DNA of 64,000 nucleotides. It comes from Kordia algicida. GTDB taxonomy: Bacteria; Bacteroidota; Bacteroidia; Flavobacteriales; Flavobacteriaceae. The position numbers were made by a program, and so were the translations under genes. Each line of letters begins with the position of its first letter. The first letter of the stretch is position 1. The stretch lies in the NCBI RefSeq assembly GCF_051013375.1, contig NZ_CP142125.1. One strand, 5' to 3'. Under the pieces are notes generated by a model. It made no database searches and was not told the DNA's origin. It was given only the letters and a program-made list of their open reading frames with translations. Shown here piece after piece: positions 1 to 9,570 of this stretch.

Positions 1-967
1 TTTTAACAACTTCGGAGCAGATGCTTCTTATCAAATTTTTGAACCGACAAAGAAATTGAATCAATTTAGAGTAAATACTTTTGTCAATTACCGCCGTTTG
101 TACGATCCGAGTGTTTTTACAGAAGTAAATTTTGGTGTAAATGTTTTTGGAGTCCTAAAAGAAAGTTTGATGGCATTTGGTGTCGATGCGTTCTTAGCTC
201 CTGGAAAACAGTTTGATTATTTTGAACCACGCGATTTTGATAATAAACGCTTTTTTACCATTGAAAATCAATTTAATGTAGGCGGATTTATTTCTACAGA
301 TTATAACAAAACTTTTGCTTTAGATTTGAATGCAAATTTTTCTACATTCTTTGAAGACAATCAAGGATATACAAGATATCGAATTCGCTTTGAGCCTAGA
401 GTACGTGTAAACGAGAAGTGTATTGTTGTATTTAATTCATCACTAAATGTAGAAAATAACCGTCGTGGTTATGCTAATAATTCCAATGGCTTGGCGAATG
501 AAATTGTTTTTGGACAACGCGATCAGATCGAATTTGTTAATCGTCTTTCTGCCAATTATAGTTTTAATGCGTTCAATACTTTAAACTTAACATTTAGACA
601 TTATTGGACAACAGTAGATTATGATGATACACCATATTTTTTGCAGGAAAATGGTCGTTTGGAACAATCTTTAAATACCTTTGAAAATTTAGGATTGGGT
701 GATTCTAATGTCAATTTTAGCACATGGAATTTAGATTTTAGTTACACATGGCAATTTGGACCTGGTAGCTTTTTGACAGCATTATATCGAAATCAAATTT
801 TTAACCAAACAGCAGCTTCTACAGCAACTTATTTTAATAGTTTAAACCGACTTTTTGAAGAACCAATCAATCATACACTTTCTGTTCGAATGGTATATTT
901 TATCGACTATAACAATGTGAAAAATATTTTTAGAAGCAAAAAAAGAAACAGGAATATCAATTCATAA
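1..967 (+). CDS. DUF5916-type outer-membrane protein, C-terminal part
   Basis: The reading frame is open from the first base of the window, so this is the 3' part of a longer gene. About 320 residues are present and there is no signal peptide. The visible part alternates short amphipathic beta strands rich in Asn, Phe and Tyr, and ends with strands of the type found in the C-terminal barrel of DUF5916 proteins (for example TWQFGPGS followed by a final strand reaching MVYFIDYNNV). In that family an N-terminal carbohydrate-binding-like domain precedes a beta barrel in the outer membrane. The family's function is not established. The assignment rests on recognition of the C-terminal pattern only. 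A different outer-membrane barrel cannot be excluded. Confidence 0.65.
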   Translation, partial: FNNFGADASYQIFEPTKKLNQFRVNTFVNYRRLYDPSVFTEVNFGVNVFGVLKESLMAFGVDAFLAPGKQFDYFEPRDFDNKRFFTIENQFNVGGFISTDYNKTFALDLNANFSTFFEDNQGYTRYRIRFEPRVRVNEKCIVVFNSSLNVENNRRGYANNSNGLANEIVFGQRDQIEFVNRLSANYSFNAFNTLNLTFRHYWTTVDYDDTPYFLQENGRLEQSLNTFENLGLGDSNVNFSTWNLDFSYTWQFGPGSFLTALYRNQIFNQTAASTATYFNSLNRLFEEPINHTLSVRMVYFIDYNNVKNIFRSKKRNRNINS

Positions 968-1017
968 TTGTGCATCACATCTTTATGTAGTACCTTGGTG
1001 TTTTTTATAGAAATTGA

Positions 1018-1683
1018 ATGATTACAGCTAAAAATATACGCAAACATTACGGAGATTTAGAAGTCTTGAAAGGCATTAATTTGACCATCAATAAAGGAGA
1101 GATTGTTTCTATTATTGGAGCTTCTGGTGCAGGAAAAACAACCTTGCTACAAATATTGGGTACGTTAGACAAAATGACTCCTTATGAAAGTAGTTCGTTA
1201 AGTATTAATGATACCAAAGTAGAACGACTTTCTGAAAAACAACTCGCAAAGTTTCGTAACGATCACATCGGATTTATTTTCCAGTTTCATCAATTACTTC
1301 CTGAATTTACAGCCATGGAAAATGTTTGCATTCCTGCGTTTATTCAACATAAAAACAAAGCTGAAGCCGAAAAAAGAGCAAAAGAATTACTCGATTTCTT
1401 AGGCTTATCACATCGCTACCATCATAAACCAAATGAACTTTCTGGTGGAGAACAACAACGTGTCGCCGTTGCAAGAGCATTGATGAACAAACCTGCGATT
1501 ATTTTTGCCGATGAACCGAGTGGAAATTTAGATTCTGAATCCGCAGAAAATCTACACAACCTATTTTTTAAACTTCGCGACGAATTCGGACAAACCTTTG
1601 TCATCGTAACACACAACAAAGAACTCGCAGACATGGCAGATAGAACTATTGAAATGCGCGACGGACATATTGTAGCTGATTAA
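1018..1683 (+). CDS. ABC transporter ATP-binding protein, LolD-like
   Basis: A 221-residue stand-alone nucleotide-binding subunit. Walker A is GASGAGKTT (residues about 34-42), the ABC signature is LSGGEQQRVAVARAL (about 140-154) and Walker B is IIFADEPSGNLDS, followed by the switch histidine in VTHNKEL. The length and the signature region fit the LolD/MacB group, which powers extraction of lipoproteins or other substrates from the inner membrane. No LolC/E-type permease is adjacent, so the partner must be encoded elsewhere. The gene begins 50 bp after the DUF5916 stop and could be co-transcribed with it. The ATPase assignment is firm. The substrate is inferred from family resemblance. Confidence 0.85.
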   Translation: MITAKNIRKHYGDLEVLKGINLTINKGEIVSIIGASGAGKTTLLQILGTLDKMTPYESSSLSINDTKVERLSEKQLAKFRNDHIGFIFQFHQLLPEFTAMENVCIPAFIQHKNKAEAEKRAKELLDFLGLSHRYHHKPNELSGGEQQRVAVARALMNKPAIIFADEPSGNLDSESAENLHNLFFKLRDEFGQTFVIVTHNKELADMADRTIEMRDGHIVAD

Positions 1684-2046
1684 TATTCAACTTATGAATA
1701 CTGAATATTGAATTGCTTTCTCAAATACCGTTCTTTACTGTTATTTCTTGTCTGGAATTGAAGTAGAAAACTGCTAAACAACTATGTTCATATTGGTTCT
1801 GTTTTTGTTGTACTAACTTCATAAAAATATTATCAATAGTACTGCGCATACTTTGATTGACATTTTTTTGACTATAAAGTAAAATATTCTATGACTTTTC
1901 AAATACTCATATTTCGATTTTATATAAACTTAAACTCGAAACGTTAACTTAATATACAGGTAAACATAAAAAAATATTCTGCTAAATATTGCCTAACACG
2001 ACATCGATAGTTTTGTGCAACTAAAAAATCGCAAACTAACAAATCG
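1684..2046. other. Intergenic region, 363 bp
   Basis: I see no credible gene here. An AT-rich inverted repeat with 8-bp arms (AATATTCA and TGAATATT, about 1683-1710) lies just after the lolD-like stop, but it lacks a clear U-run. A TAGTTTTG box at 2008-2015 is the likely promoter of the next gene. Confidence 0.5.
2008..2015 (+). promoter_or_regulatory. Putative -7 box TAGTTTTG
   Basis: Matches the Bacteroidota TAnnTTTG -7 consensus. A TTG at 1989-1991 could serve as part of a -33 element. It lies about 30 bp before the ATG of the PhoX-like gene. Confidence 0.5.
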
Positions 2047-3513
2047 ATGAAAACTATTTCTAAAATCTTAGCATTAACAGGATTCCTTTCCTTCATATCG
2101 TGTGACAGTGATGACAATAATGCCGTAAACATTTCTGGAGACAACAATTCTGTAATTGAACTTAAAAATCATTCCACAACTCCTGCTTTTGTGACAAAGC
2201 AATCAGAGTTTAGTGACCTTAAAATATACAGCATTCTAAGTTCTGAAGATACTTTATCAGAATCGCCAAACTTTGTTTATGGAAGTATGGCTGATGGTTG
2301 TGGACTCTTAAGAAACAACGACGGTACATTTACACTTATCAACAATATAGAAGCAGATTATTCTATTGCGCGTATTACGCTAGATGCTACATTTAAGCCA
2401 ATAAAAGGAGAATACATTGTAAACTCAGAAGCAACAGGAAACACTGCACAATGTTCAGGAAGTTTAGTTACTCCCGAAGAACACGGTTTTGGACCTGTTT
2501 ATCTAAGTGGTGGCGAATGGGGAGCAATGCCAACAAACAACGTTTTTATGGTAGATCCTTACAAATCTGCAGCTGATGCAAGCGTTGCAGAAGTTTTGCC
2601 TGCTATGGGACAATGGACCATTGAAAATGCAGTTCCATTACACAAAGACGCATTTTCGGGAAAAACAATTGTTATGATTGGCGATGACAGCCGCGGAGAC
2701 GCTGGAGGACAATTGGCAATGTACGTTTCAAATACTGTAGGTGATTTACACGGAGGAAATTTATACGGAATGAAAGTTGGTGATGGCACTATTACTGATA
2801 ATGACTTAATAACTGGAACAGAATACAATGTTGAATTCGTTCAATTAGAACAAACAACCTACAACGAATTAAACGCAGAAAGTATTTCAAAAGGTGTAAT
2901 GGCTTTTAACCGTGTAGAAGATATTGACTACAGAAAAGGCTCAGAAGCAGCATACCGAGAAATCTATTTTAACGCAACAGGACACAGCTCTAACGCTGAT
3001 ACTCGCACAAAATATGGACGTACTTACAAGTTAGTTTTAGATGAAAATAATCCATTAGTAGGAAAACTTACTTTAGTACTTAACGGAGATGATTTAGCCG
3101 GAAAAGCCAAAACATTTCACAGTCCAGACAATATCTTAGTAACTGAAAACTATGCATACATTCAAGAAGATCCAAACGGATATGTAGATGATATGGTAAA
3201 ACAACACGACGCATATTTGTACCAATATGACTTAAATACAGGAGCGTTAAAAGTTGTTTTAGAATCAGCACACCGAACTGTAGAAGCTGTAGATAACGGA
3301 TATGCAAGTTTTGACGATCGTTGGGGAAAATGGGAACTTACAGGAATGATAGATATCTCTGATATCATCAACGAGCCAAATACTTTTTTATTGATTCAAC
3401 AAGCACATTCTTGGAAAAGTGACAACTTCTTGAACCCTGATGGTGCAGGAACAGATGCCAATAGTAATAATGAAGGAAGTATCTTATTAGTTGTAAAAGG
3501 ATTAGCTAGATAA
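2047..3513 (+). CDS. PhoX/DUF839-like lipoprotein
   Basis: A 488-residue protein with a lipoprotein signal ending FISC at Cys19, followed by an acidic linker, so it is probably membrane-anchored outside the cytoplasm. The body has beta-propeller-like strands with stretches reminiscent of the PhoX/DUF839 family: MIGDDSRGDAGGQLAMYVSN, FNRVEDIDYRKG and FHSPDNILV. PhoX enzymes are Ca/Fe-dependent phosphatases, but I cannot confirm the metal ligands here. Only three bases separate it from the downstream cytochrome c peroxidase gene, so the two almost certainly form an operon. A role as a cell-surface phosphatase or as a redox-associated propeller is inference. Confidence 0.6.
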   Translation: MKTISKILALTGFLSFISCDSDDNNAVNISGDNNSVIELKNHSTTPAFVTKQSEFSDLKIYSILSSEDTLSESPNFVYGSMADGCGLLRNNDGTFTLINNIEADYSIARITLDATFKPIKGEYIVNSEATGNTAQCSGSLVTPEEHGFGPVYLSGGEWGAMPTNNVFMVDPYKSAADASVAEVLPAMGQWTIENAVPLHKDAFSGKTIVMIGDDSRGDAGGQLAMYVSNTVGDLHGGNLYGMKVGDGTITDNDLITGTEYNVEFVQLEQTTYNELNAESISKGVMAFNRVEDIDYRKGSEAAYREIYFNATGHSSNADTRTKYGRTYKLVLDENNPLVGKLTLVLNGDDLAGKAKTFHSPDNILVTENYAYIQEDPNGYVDDMVKQHDAYLYQYDLNTGALKVVLESAHRTVEAVDNGYASFDDRWGKWELTGMIDISDIINEPNTFLLIQQAHSWKSDNFLNPDGAGTDANSNNEGSILLVVKGLAR

Positions 3514-3516
3514 ACT

Positions 3517-5358
3517 ATGTACAAGAAAATTAATTTACTAAAAGAGGCTTATTCATTAAGCCTCTTTGTTTTGTGTATCAGTTGCTTGTTTTCATGTAAA
3601 AACACTGTGGAAACGACTCCAATTTCTACAAATACAAGCGAAACAATTACCGCAGCAATCAAAGCGCAATTTGCAACCGATTTGAGCAATTGTATTCATA
3701 ACATAGATGCTTTACGTAAAGCCACAACTAAAGATAGTATTCTGTACTATTTTAAAGCTTCTCGTCTCGATTTTAAACGTATGGAACCAATTTTATCATT
3801 TTACAACAGTGCAAACTATTACGGATTAAACAAAGCCAATTTGCCAAAAGTTGATGAAGGAGACAACGCTGAAAAAACAATTGAAGCTTCTGGATTTCAA
3901 GCCTTAGAAGAAGCGATTGCAGCAGCAGAATTTGATATCAATACGATTCATGCATACGCAAATGACATATATAGCAAACTAAAATTAGAACAAAAACACA
4001 ATTCTATTTTAAAACATACCGATTACAAATTTTTATGGCTTACCCGCCAAGCGTTGGTTCGTGTAATGTCGTTAGGAATCTCAGGATTTGATTCGCCTGT
4101 ATTATTACAATCCATTCCTGAAAATAAAGAAGTTTTTTTAAGTTTGGAATCGTATTTTAAACTCTACGAATCTCATTTTAATAATAAACAATTATATAAA
4201 AACTGGATTTCGGCGTTACAGGAAGCACAAAAGTCTTTTGAAACCGCAGAAAACTTCGATACGTTTGACCGCTATGATTTTATCAAAAATAAGCTACAGC
4301 CAATGCTTTCTTTGTGGAATCAAACTGTAACCGACTGGCAAGTAGAATTTCCTTTACAGCAAAAGTTGAATTATAACGTAAATTCGTTTTATGATGCAAA
4401 TACGTTCAATTCAAATGCATTTAAACCAAGTTATAGTCCAAAAGTTTCTCCTGAAATTGCACAATTGGGAAAAGATTTATTTTTTGACACTTCACTTTCA
4501 AGTTCAGAAACGATGAATTGTGCAAGTTGTCATCAGCCTGAAAAAGCATTTGCAGATGGTTTACGCTTCTCTAAAGATAATAATGGCAACTTTGTACAGC
4601 GCAATGCTCCTACACTATTATATGCTAGTTTACAGCAATCACAATTTTATGATGCTCGTGTGGAAAATTTAGAAAATCAGATTTTAGATGTGATTACTAA
4701 TAAAAACGAATTTCATACAAATACCGACATCATTATTACAAAACTTGAACAAAATCCAATATATAAAAAACGCTTTGAAACCTTATACAAAAGAGGAATC
4801 AACCACAAAACAGTTCGCAATGCAATAGCAACTTACATTAGAACTTTAACTCCTTTTAACTCAAAATTTGATCGGAATATTTCTGGAAAAGAAGATACAT
4901 TTACCACCGAAGAAACATTGGGTTTTAATCTTTTTATGGGAAAAGGAAAATGTGCTACTTGCCATTTTGCACCTGTTTTTAACGGAACAGTTCCACCATA
5001 CTTTACAGAAAGTGAATTGGAAGTTTTAGGTATTCCTGCAACAAAAACATGGGAAAACGCTACTGTAGATTCTGATGTAGGTCGTTATACTGTTGCCAAA
5101 GCCAAATTGAAAACATATGCTTTTAAAACACCAACGGTACGTAATATTTCTAAAACAGCACCATACATGCACAATGGCGTATATGAAACCTTAGAAGAAG
5201 TTTTAAAATTCTACAATCTTGGTGGTGGCTCAGGAATTGGTATTGAATTAGAAAATCAAACACTTCCTCCTGATCCGTTGCAACTATCTGATAAAGAAAT
5301 TAAAGCAATCATTGCCTTTATGAATTCACTCGAAGATCAGTTGGAAGAAAATTTATAA
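3517..5358 (+). CDS. Imelysin-like / di-haem cytochrome c peroxidase fusion lipoprotein
   Basis: 613 residues. A lipoprotein signal ends FSC near residue 27. Residues about 45-270 are alpha-helical and resemble the imelysin-like N-terminal region found on some Bacteroidota peroxidases. The C-terminal half is a MauG/bacterial cytochrome c peroxidase module with two haem c motifs, CASCH (about residue 336) and CATCH (about 487), and typical motifs such as RNAPTL, TPTVRN and YMHNG. Family members reduce H2O2 or oxidise protein cofactors in the periplasm. The gene follows the PhoX-like gene by 3 bp. Its 3' end overlaps the convergent gene by 6 bp with no hairpin terminator between them. Confidence 0.85.
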   Translation: MYKKINLLKEAYSLSLFVLCISCLFSCKNTVETTPISTNTSETITAAIKAQFATDLSNCIHNIDALRKATTKDSILYYFKASRLDFKRMEPILSFYNSANYYGLNKANLPKVDEGDNAEKTIEASGFQALEEAIAAAEFDINTIHAYANDIYSKLKLEQKHNSILKHTDYKFLWLTRQALVRVMSLGISGFDSPVLLQSIPENKEVFLSLESYFKLYESHFNNKQLYKNWISALQEAQKSFETAENFDTFDRYDFIKNKLQPMLSLWNQTVTDWQVEFPLQQKLNYNVNSFYDANTFNSNAFKPSYSPKVSPEIAQLGKDLFFDTSLSSSETMNCASCHQPEKAFADGLRFSKDNNGNFVQRNAPTLLYASLQQSQFYDARVENLENQILDVITNKNEFHTNTDIIITKLEQNPIYKKRFETLYKRGINHKTVRNAIATYIRTLTPFNSKFDRNISGKEDTFTTEETLGFNLFMGKGKCATCHFAPVFNGTVPPYFTESELEVLGIPATKTWENATVDSDVGRYTVAKAKLKTYAFKTPTVRNISKTAPYMHNGVYETLEEVLKFYNLGGGSGIGIELENQTLPPDPLQLSDKEIKAIIAFMNSLEDQLEENL

Positions 5359-6363
5359 TTTATAATCTAACGGTAATGTATTCGCAATACGCTTGTCTCC
5401 CAAAACGCCTCCAAAAGAAATTTTTCTCGGAGGCGAATAATTTCCAAACTTGTTAATCGTAAATTCTTTATTATCCTCTAAAATTGTCATAAACGATTTG
5501 TATTCATGATTGTAGACAATTGTCAAGCGTTCTGCAGTCAATTTCACTTTAGTATCCTCGCCTAGTTTTGTGATTTCAAAATACTTATACGGCGGAACTA
5601 TAAATCCTTTTCGGAAAATCTGAAAACCGTTTTGTCGTAGTTGTTTTTTTGATAATGAACGCATAAAATACAATACCGATTGCCCATACTCTATTTCCCT
5701 AGTTTTACGATGTCTTCTGCGAACTTTTTTATTAAGTTCCTTATAAAAGCTTGAGCCTTCAACGTATACGCTTCGTGTCAAAACATCGCTTTTGGTTGTC
5801 AGTCGCAAATCTGCTTCAAATTCTTCCATCGTATATTCTACGGTATAACCAAGATATTTGTTTTTGATAATGATAGGCTTCTTAGCATACGCATTGAGTT
5901 TTTGAGTTCTTGGATTATATGTCAAATCAATATCATCCAAATTCATAATTCTACACATATAATGGTCTACGGAAGATCCGAGAAATTCACGTTTAAAAAT
6001 GCGCATTTTTTTCTGGCGCGACCAAGGATCGTTGTCCAAATACACAGTTCCTAAAGCTTGTGGTTTTTCTGTGAGATAAATTTTCACGCCATTTTCAAGT
6101 TTTCGCACGTCAAACAAGCGTGTTTCATAACCCAAATAACTGATAACCAATGCTGATTTTGTAGAAGGTTTGTAACGAATTGAAAATTTCCCTGAATCGT
6201 TAGTAGCTGTTCCATTGGTAGTTCCGTCAAAATAAATTGAAACACCAAATAGCGGTTCTTTTGTTTTTTCATCCAAAATAAACCCTTCTAAGGTTTGGGC
6301 AAAGGAAATCGTAGTGATAAAAAAACAGACACAAAAAATAAATACTGTGTAATTTTTCTTCAT
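5353..6363 (-). CDS. Carboxypeptidase-regulatory-like domain protein, secreted
   Basis: 336 residues with a Sec signal peptide ending near SFAQ (residues 1-23). Residues about 25-105 form a CarboxypepD_reg-like beta sandwich, with typical phrases such as LEGFILDEKTKEPLFGVS and LVISYLGYET. The remaining 230 residues are a basic, beta-rich domain that I cannot name. Many Bacteroidota outer-membrane or surface proteins begin with this domain, usually as a module in front of TonB-dependent receptors or DUF5686-type barrels. Here it is a short stand-alone version. The gene converges on the peroxidase gene and the two stop regions overlap. Function unknown. Confidence 0.7.
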   Translation of the reverse strand: MKKNYTVFIFCVCFFITTISFAQTLEGFILDEKTKEPLFGVSIYFDGTTNGTATNDSGKFSIRYKPSTKSALVISYLGYETRLFDVRKLENGVKIYLTEKPQALGTVYLDNDPWSRQKKMRIFKREFLGSSVDHYMCRIMNLDDIDLTYNPRTQKLNAYAKKPIIIKNKYLGYTVEYTMEEFEADLRLTTKSDVLTRSVYVEGSSFYKELNKKVRRRHRKTREIEYGQSVLYFMRSLSKKQLRQNGFQIFRKGFIVPPYKYFEITKLGEDTKVKLTAERLTIVYNHEYKSFMTILEDNKEFTINKFGNYSPPRKISFGGVLGDKRIANTLPLDYKL

Positions 6364-6427
6364 AGCGGTAGCGGTTTTAATTGAATCTAAAAATAATAAT
6401 TATTTTTGTGAAAGATGAAAACATCTT

Positions 6428-7189
6428 ATGAACAAAACTGAACTAAAATCATTTTTAGACGAAAAGGTAATTGAATACAATCAGCCTAAATTCGTAGAAA
6501 GTGATCCTATCCAAATTCCGTACCAATTTCAACAAAAAGAAGATATAGAAATTGCTGCTTTTTTAACGGCAACCATCGCTTGGGGAAATCGGAAAATGAT
6601 TAATAACAATGCAAAAAAAATGATGGAATTGCTAGGAAATTCACCGTTTGATTTTGTGATGAATCATACGGAAGAAGACCTAGAAACGTTGGAATCATTT
6701 GTACACAGAACCTTTAACGGAACTGATTTTGTGTTTTTTATAAAATCGTTAAAAAATATCTACTTACATCACGGCGGGTTAGAAGCTGTTTTTGCACATA
6801 CCAAAGAAAAGCGCATGCAAAATGCTATTTCAAAATTTAAGGAAGTTTTTTTTAGTATTCCGCATCCTGAAAGAACTCGAAAACACGTTTCTGATCCGAA
6901 GAAAGGAAGTGCTGCAAAACGCATTAATATGTTTCTCCGTTGGATGGTTCGCAACGACAATACAGGTGTAGATTTTGGCATTTGGAAATCGCTGTCTCCT
7001 TCACAATTATCATGTCCGTTAGATGTACATTCAGGAAATGTAGCACGCAAATTAGGATTGCTCAAACGCAAACAAAACGATGCAAAAGCTCTGTTAGAAT
7101 TAGACACAGCATTGCGAAAACTAGATCCAAATGATCCGGTAAAGTATGATTTTGCGCTGTTTGGTTTGGGCGTTTTTGAGAAGTTTTAG
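6428..7189 (+). CDS. TIGR02757 family protein
   Basis: 253 residues with no signal peptide or membrane segment. The sequence matches the TIGR02757 (DUF2400) family, with conserved stretches such as IPYQFQQKEDIEIAAF, TIAWGNRKMI, a lysine-rich central part and the LDVHSGNVARKLGLL region near residue 200. The family is widespread in Bacteroidota. The alternating helices and the C-terminal LDVHSGN segment have a look similar to helix-hairpin-helix DNA glycosylase folds, but no activity has been assigned that I know of. It is a single gene. Its TAG stop lies inside the first unit of a decamer tandem repeat. Confidence 0.8.
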   Translation: MNKTELKSFLDEKVIEYNQPKFVESDPIQIPYQFQQKEDIEIAAFLTATIAWGNRKMINNNAKKMMELLGNSPFDFVMNHTEEDLETLESFVHRTFNGTDFVFFIKSLKNIYLHHGGLEAVFAHTKEKRMQNAISKFKEVFFSIPHPERTRKHVSDPKKGSAAKRINMFLRWMVRNDNTGVDFGIWKSLSPSQLSCPLDVHSGNVARKLGLLKRKQNDAKALLELDTALRKLDPNDPVKYDFALFGLGVFEKF

Positions 7190-7235
7190 ATTTTTTTAGA
7201 CTTGGTTAGACTTACTTAGACTTACTTAGATTTGG
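7185..7235. repeat. Decamer tandem repeat (nnnnnTTAGA)
   Basis: About five 10-bp units, each ending TTAGA. The central two are identical (CTTACTTAGA). The stop codon of the TIGR02757 gene is part of the first unit. Confidence 0.7.
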
Positions 7236-7245
7236 AATGTTGTAT

Positions 7246-7272
7246 AAAAAAAACCTCATCGGTTTGATGAGG
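7246..7272 (-). terminator. Rho-independent terminator
   Basis: Stem CCTCATC/GATGAGG with a 5-base loop. On the minus strand it is followed by eight Us, so it ends transcription of the small secreted protein gene at 7295-7720. Confidence 0.8.
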
Positions 7273-7294
7273 CTTGTATGTTTTTGTGAGCTTT

Positions 7295-7720
7295 TTATTT
7301 GACGCGATTAAAAACGATTGCATCTGTCGAAAAATCTTTTGGTCTTCCTGTACCGCCACCAAAAGTTAACGCCATTTGCATTTTATTTCTAGATTTCATA
7401 TTGATAATTCCTTTTAAGCGACCCATTTCGGATTTGCTTTTGTTGTTCACAATAATAAAATCAATAGAAGTTGGCGATGTTCCTGTGTTTACAGTGTATT
7501 TCATTGCTGCATTTGTACCTTGGTGATTGTATGATTTTCCACCCATGGTTTGACCGTTAAATTCAAACGTAGCATATCCATCGCTTGAAAGTGTCAAAAA
7601 GCCAATATCACCTTTATCTTGTCCTTTCCATTTTCCAACATGATCGCCTTCTGGAGCTGTAAAGGAAAATAGAAGCATTAAAGTAACAAGGGCAAACGAT
7701 AGTTTTTTTAAAATTTTCAT
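7295..7720 (-). CDS. Small secreted protein of unknown function
   Basis: 141 residues with a clear N-terminal signal peptide (about residues 1-22, hydrophobic core FALVTLMLLFSF, cleavage near FTAPEG). The mature part of about 118 residues is predicted to be all beta and starts HVGKWKGQD. That resembles the first strand of lipocalin-like or stress-associated small barrels which open with a GKW motif, but I do not recognise a specific family. It ends in a basic IVFNRVK strand. The gene is monocistronic, with a strong terminator directly downstream. It probably acts in the periplasm. Any ligand is unknown. Confidence 0.7.
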   Translation of the reverse strand: MKILKKLSFALVTLMLLFSFTAPEGDHVGKWKGQDKGDIGFLTLSSDGYATFEFNGQTMGGKSYNHQGTNAAMKYTVNTGTSPTSIDFIIVNNKSKSEMGRLKGIINMKSRNKMQMALTFGGGTGRPKDFSTDAIVFNRVK

Positions 7721-7825
7721 AATCGGGATTTAAATAAGTTTTATGTCAACAAGATAAATGAATATTTTTTAATTGACTAATTATTTTTTTGTGTTTAATT
7801 TTATATTGATTTGATTATTCACAAA

Positions 7826-9382
7826 TTACATGCCAACAATTGCAGCTTCCGCACAACGTTCGCCATCCATGGCTGCTGAAACGATTCCGCCTGCATAACC
7901 GCCACCTTCTCCACATGGAAATAAACCTTCCACTTCTGGATGTTCTAAATTTTCTTTCCTCGGAATGTTTACTGGTGAAGACGTACGCGATTCCACACCT
8001 ACAATATTTGCTTGCTCGGTGTAATATCCGTTCATTTTTTGTCCGAAAGCAGCAAAACCTTTACGCAAACGTCCACCAATACTTTTGGGTAATAGTGAAT
8101 GTAATGGTGATGATAGTAAACCAGGTTGATAAGATGTCGGATTTAAATCGGTTGATAATTTTCCTTCTACAAAATCTGTTAAACGTTGTGCTGGCGCTAC
8201 CTGACTTCTTCCTCCTGCGGTAAATGCCAAACGTTCCAAATCTTTTTGAAATTCCAAACCTTTTAACACGCCGTATTTTTCGTATTTGAATAAATCTTTT
8301 TCTGCGTTGATTTCCACGACAATTCCTGAGTTGGCAAACTTATTATTTCTTCGTGATGGTGACATTCCGTTGACGACAACTTCTCCGTTGGCAGTTGCCG
8401 CTGGTACGATAAACCCGCCTGGACACATACAAAACGAATAAACACCTCGATCGCGCACTTGATGTACCAAACTATACGCTGCGGCTGGTAACAATTCATT
8501 GCGTTCGCCTGTGCAATGGTATTGAATATTGTCAATAATTTCCTGTGGATGTTCTACACGAACGCCCATGGCAAACGATTTTGCTTTGAGTGAAACTTCT
8601 TTTTTGTGAAGCAATTCGTAAATATCTCTAGCCGAATGACCTGTTGCTAGAATCACGCGATTTACAGTCATTTCGCGTCCATCTTGCAATTGAATGGCTT
8701 GTATTTTGTTTTCTTTGATGATGAAATCGGTCACACGGGTTTCAAAATGAATTTCGCCACCATATTTTAAGATGGTTTCGCGGATATTTTTGACTACGCT
8801 GGGTAGTTTATTCGTTCCGATATGTGGATGTGCATCTACCAAAATTTGATCGGTTGCACCGTGATACACTAAGTTTTCAAAGATTCTACGTACATCACCA
8901 CGTTTTAGACTTCTCGTATAGAGTTTTCCATCAGAATAGGTTCCTGCGCCACCTTCGCCAAAGCAATAGTTAGAATCTTCATTCACAAAATGTTCTTGGT
9001 TGATCGCTCGCAAATCGCGACGACGTTCTTGTACATTTTTTCCACGTTCGAGTACAATTGGCTTAAAGCCTAATTCAATACAGCGCAACGCGGCATACAT
9101 TCCTGCAGGACCAAAACCGACAATATGAATTTCTTTTGCAGAAGAAACATCTTTATAATCAAATTGATACTCACTTTTTTCAGGAACAGATTCATTGATG
9201 TAAACGGCAACTTTATAGTTAAAAATAATCAATGGTTTTCGTGCATCAATTGATTTTCGCAGTATTTTAATTCCGTTGATTTCATTTTTACTTACGCGTA
9301 ACTTTTTGATTGCTTTTTGCAGTACAATATCGTCTTGCGTTTCTTCTTCAAGCGTCACACGTAATTGAATTTCTTTTACCAT
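7826..9382 (-). CDS. FAD-dependent oxidoreductase (COG2509-like)
   Basis: 518 residues, cytosolic. An N-terminal domain of about 90 residues precedes a Rossmann FAD-binding motif, GFGPAGMYAALRC (residues about 99-111), then a second conserved patch CFGEGGAGTYSDGKL and a late GEGGGYAGGIVSAAMDG segment that contacts FAD. This arrangement fits the COG2509 family of uncharacterised FAD-dependent dehydrogenases found across bacteria. The length is usual for the family, and the start is supported by the conserved MVKEIQLRV opening. The substrate is unknown. No obvious operon partner lies nearby. The downstream 100 bp to the next gene is AT-rich without a strong hairpin. Confidence 0.85.
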   Translation of the reverse strand: MVKEIQLRVTLEEETQDDIVLQKAIKKLRVSKNEINGIKILRKSIDARKPLIIFNYKVAVYINESVPEKSEYQFDYKDVSSAKEIHIVGFGPAGMYAALRCIELGFKPIVLERGKNVQERRRDLRAINQEHFVNEDSNYCFGEGGAGTYSDGKLYTRSLKRGDVRRIFENLVYHGATDQILVDAHPHIGTNKLPSVVKNIRETILKYGGEIHFETRVTDFIIKENKIQAIQLQDGREMTVNRVILATGHSARDIYELLHKKEVSLKAKSFAMGVRVEHPQEIIDNIQYHCTGERNELLPAAAYSLVHQVRDRGVYSFCMCPGGFIVPAATANGEVVVNGMSPSRRNNKFANSGIVVEINAEKDLFKYEKYGVLKGLEFQKDLERLAFTAGGRSQVAPAQRLTDFVEGKLSTDLNPTSYQPGLLSSPLHSLLPKSIGGRLRKGFAAFGQKMNGYYTEQANIVGVESRTSSPVNIPRKENLEHPEVEGLFPCGEGGGYAGGIVSAAMDGERCAEAAIVGM

Positions 9383-9437
9383 GCTGCGAAGTTATTCAAA
9401 TTTATTGAGATGATTGATTTTTTAGCTTCTGAGATTG

Positions 9438-9454
9438 ATTACGGGAAACCACAT
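9438..9454 (+). promoter_or_regulatory. Repeated motif ATTACGGRAAACCACAT (copy 1)
   Basis: A 17-bp motif also found, with one mismatch, at 15648-15664. Both copies sit upstream of a plus-strand gene and near an A/T-rich -7-like box. Its binding factor is unknown. Confidence 0.35.
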
Positions 9455-9570
9455 TGTGTATATATAATCTTTGTTTTACATTTATAGAAAATAAAAGAAA
9501 GTAAGTGTAAAATAAGTTCCTGTTATTAACCAATTTTAGTATAAAAAACTGGAATTCCGTATATATGTAT

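Noticed and set aside
1683..1710. AT-rich hairpin after the lolD-like gene as a terminator
   Set aside because: No U-run follows, and the stem is A/T only.
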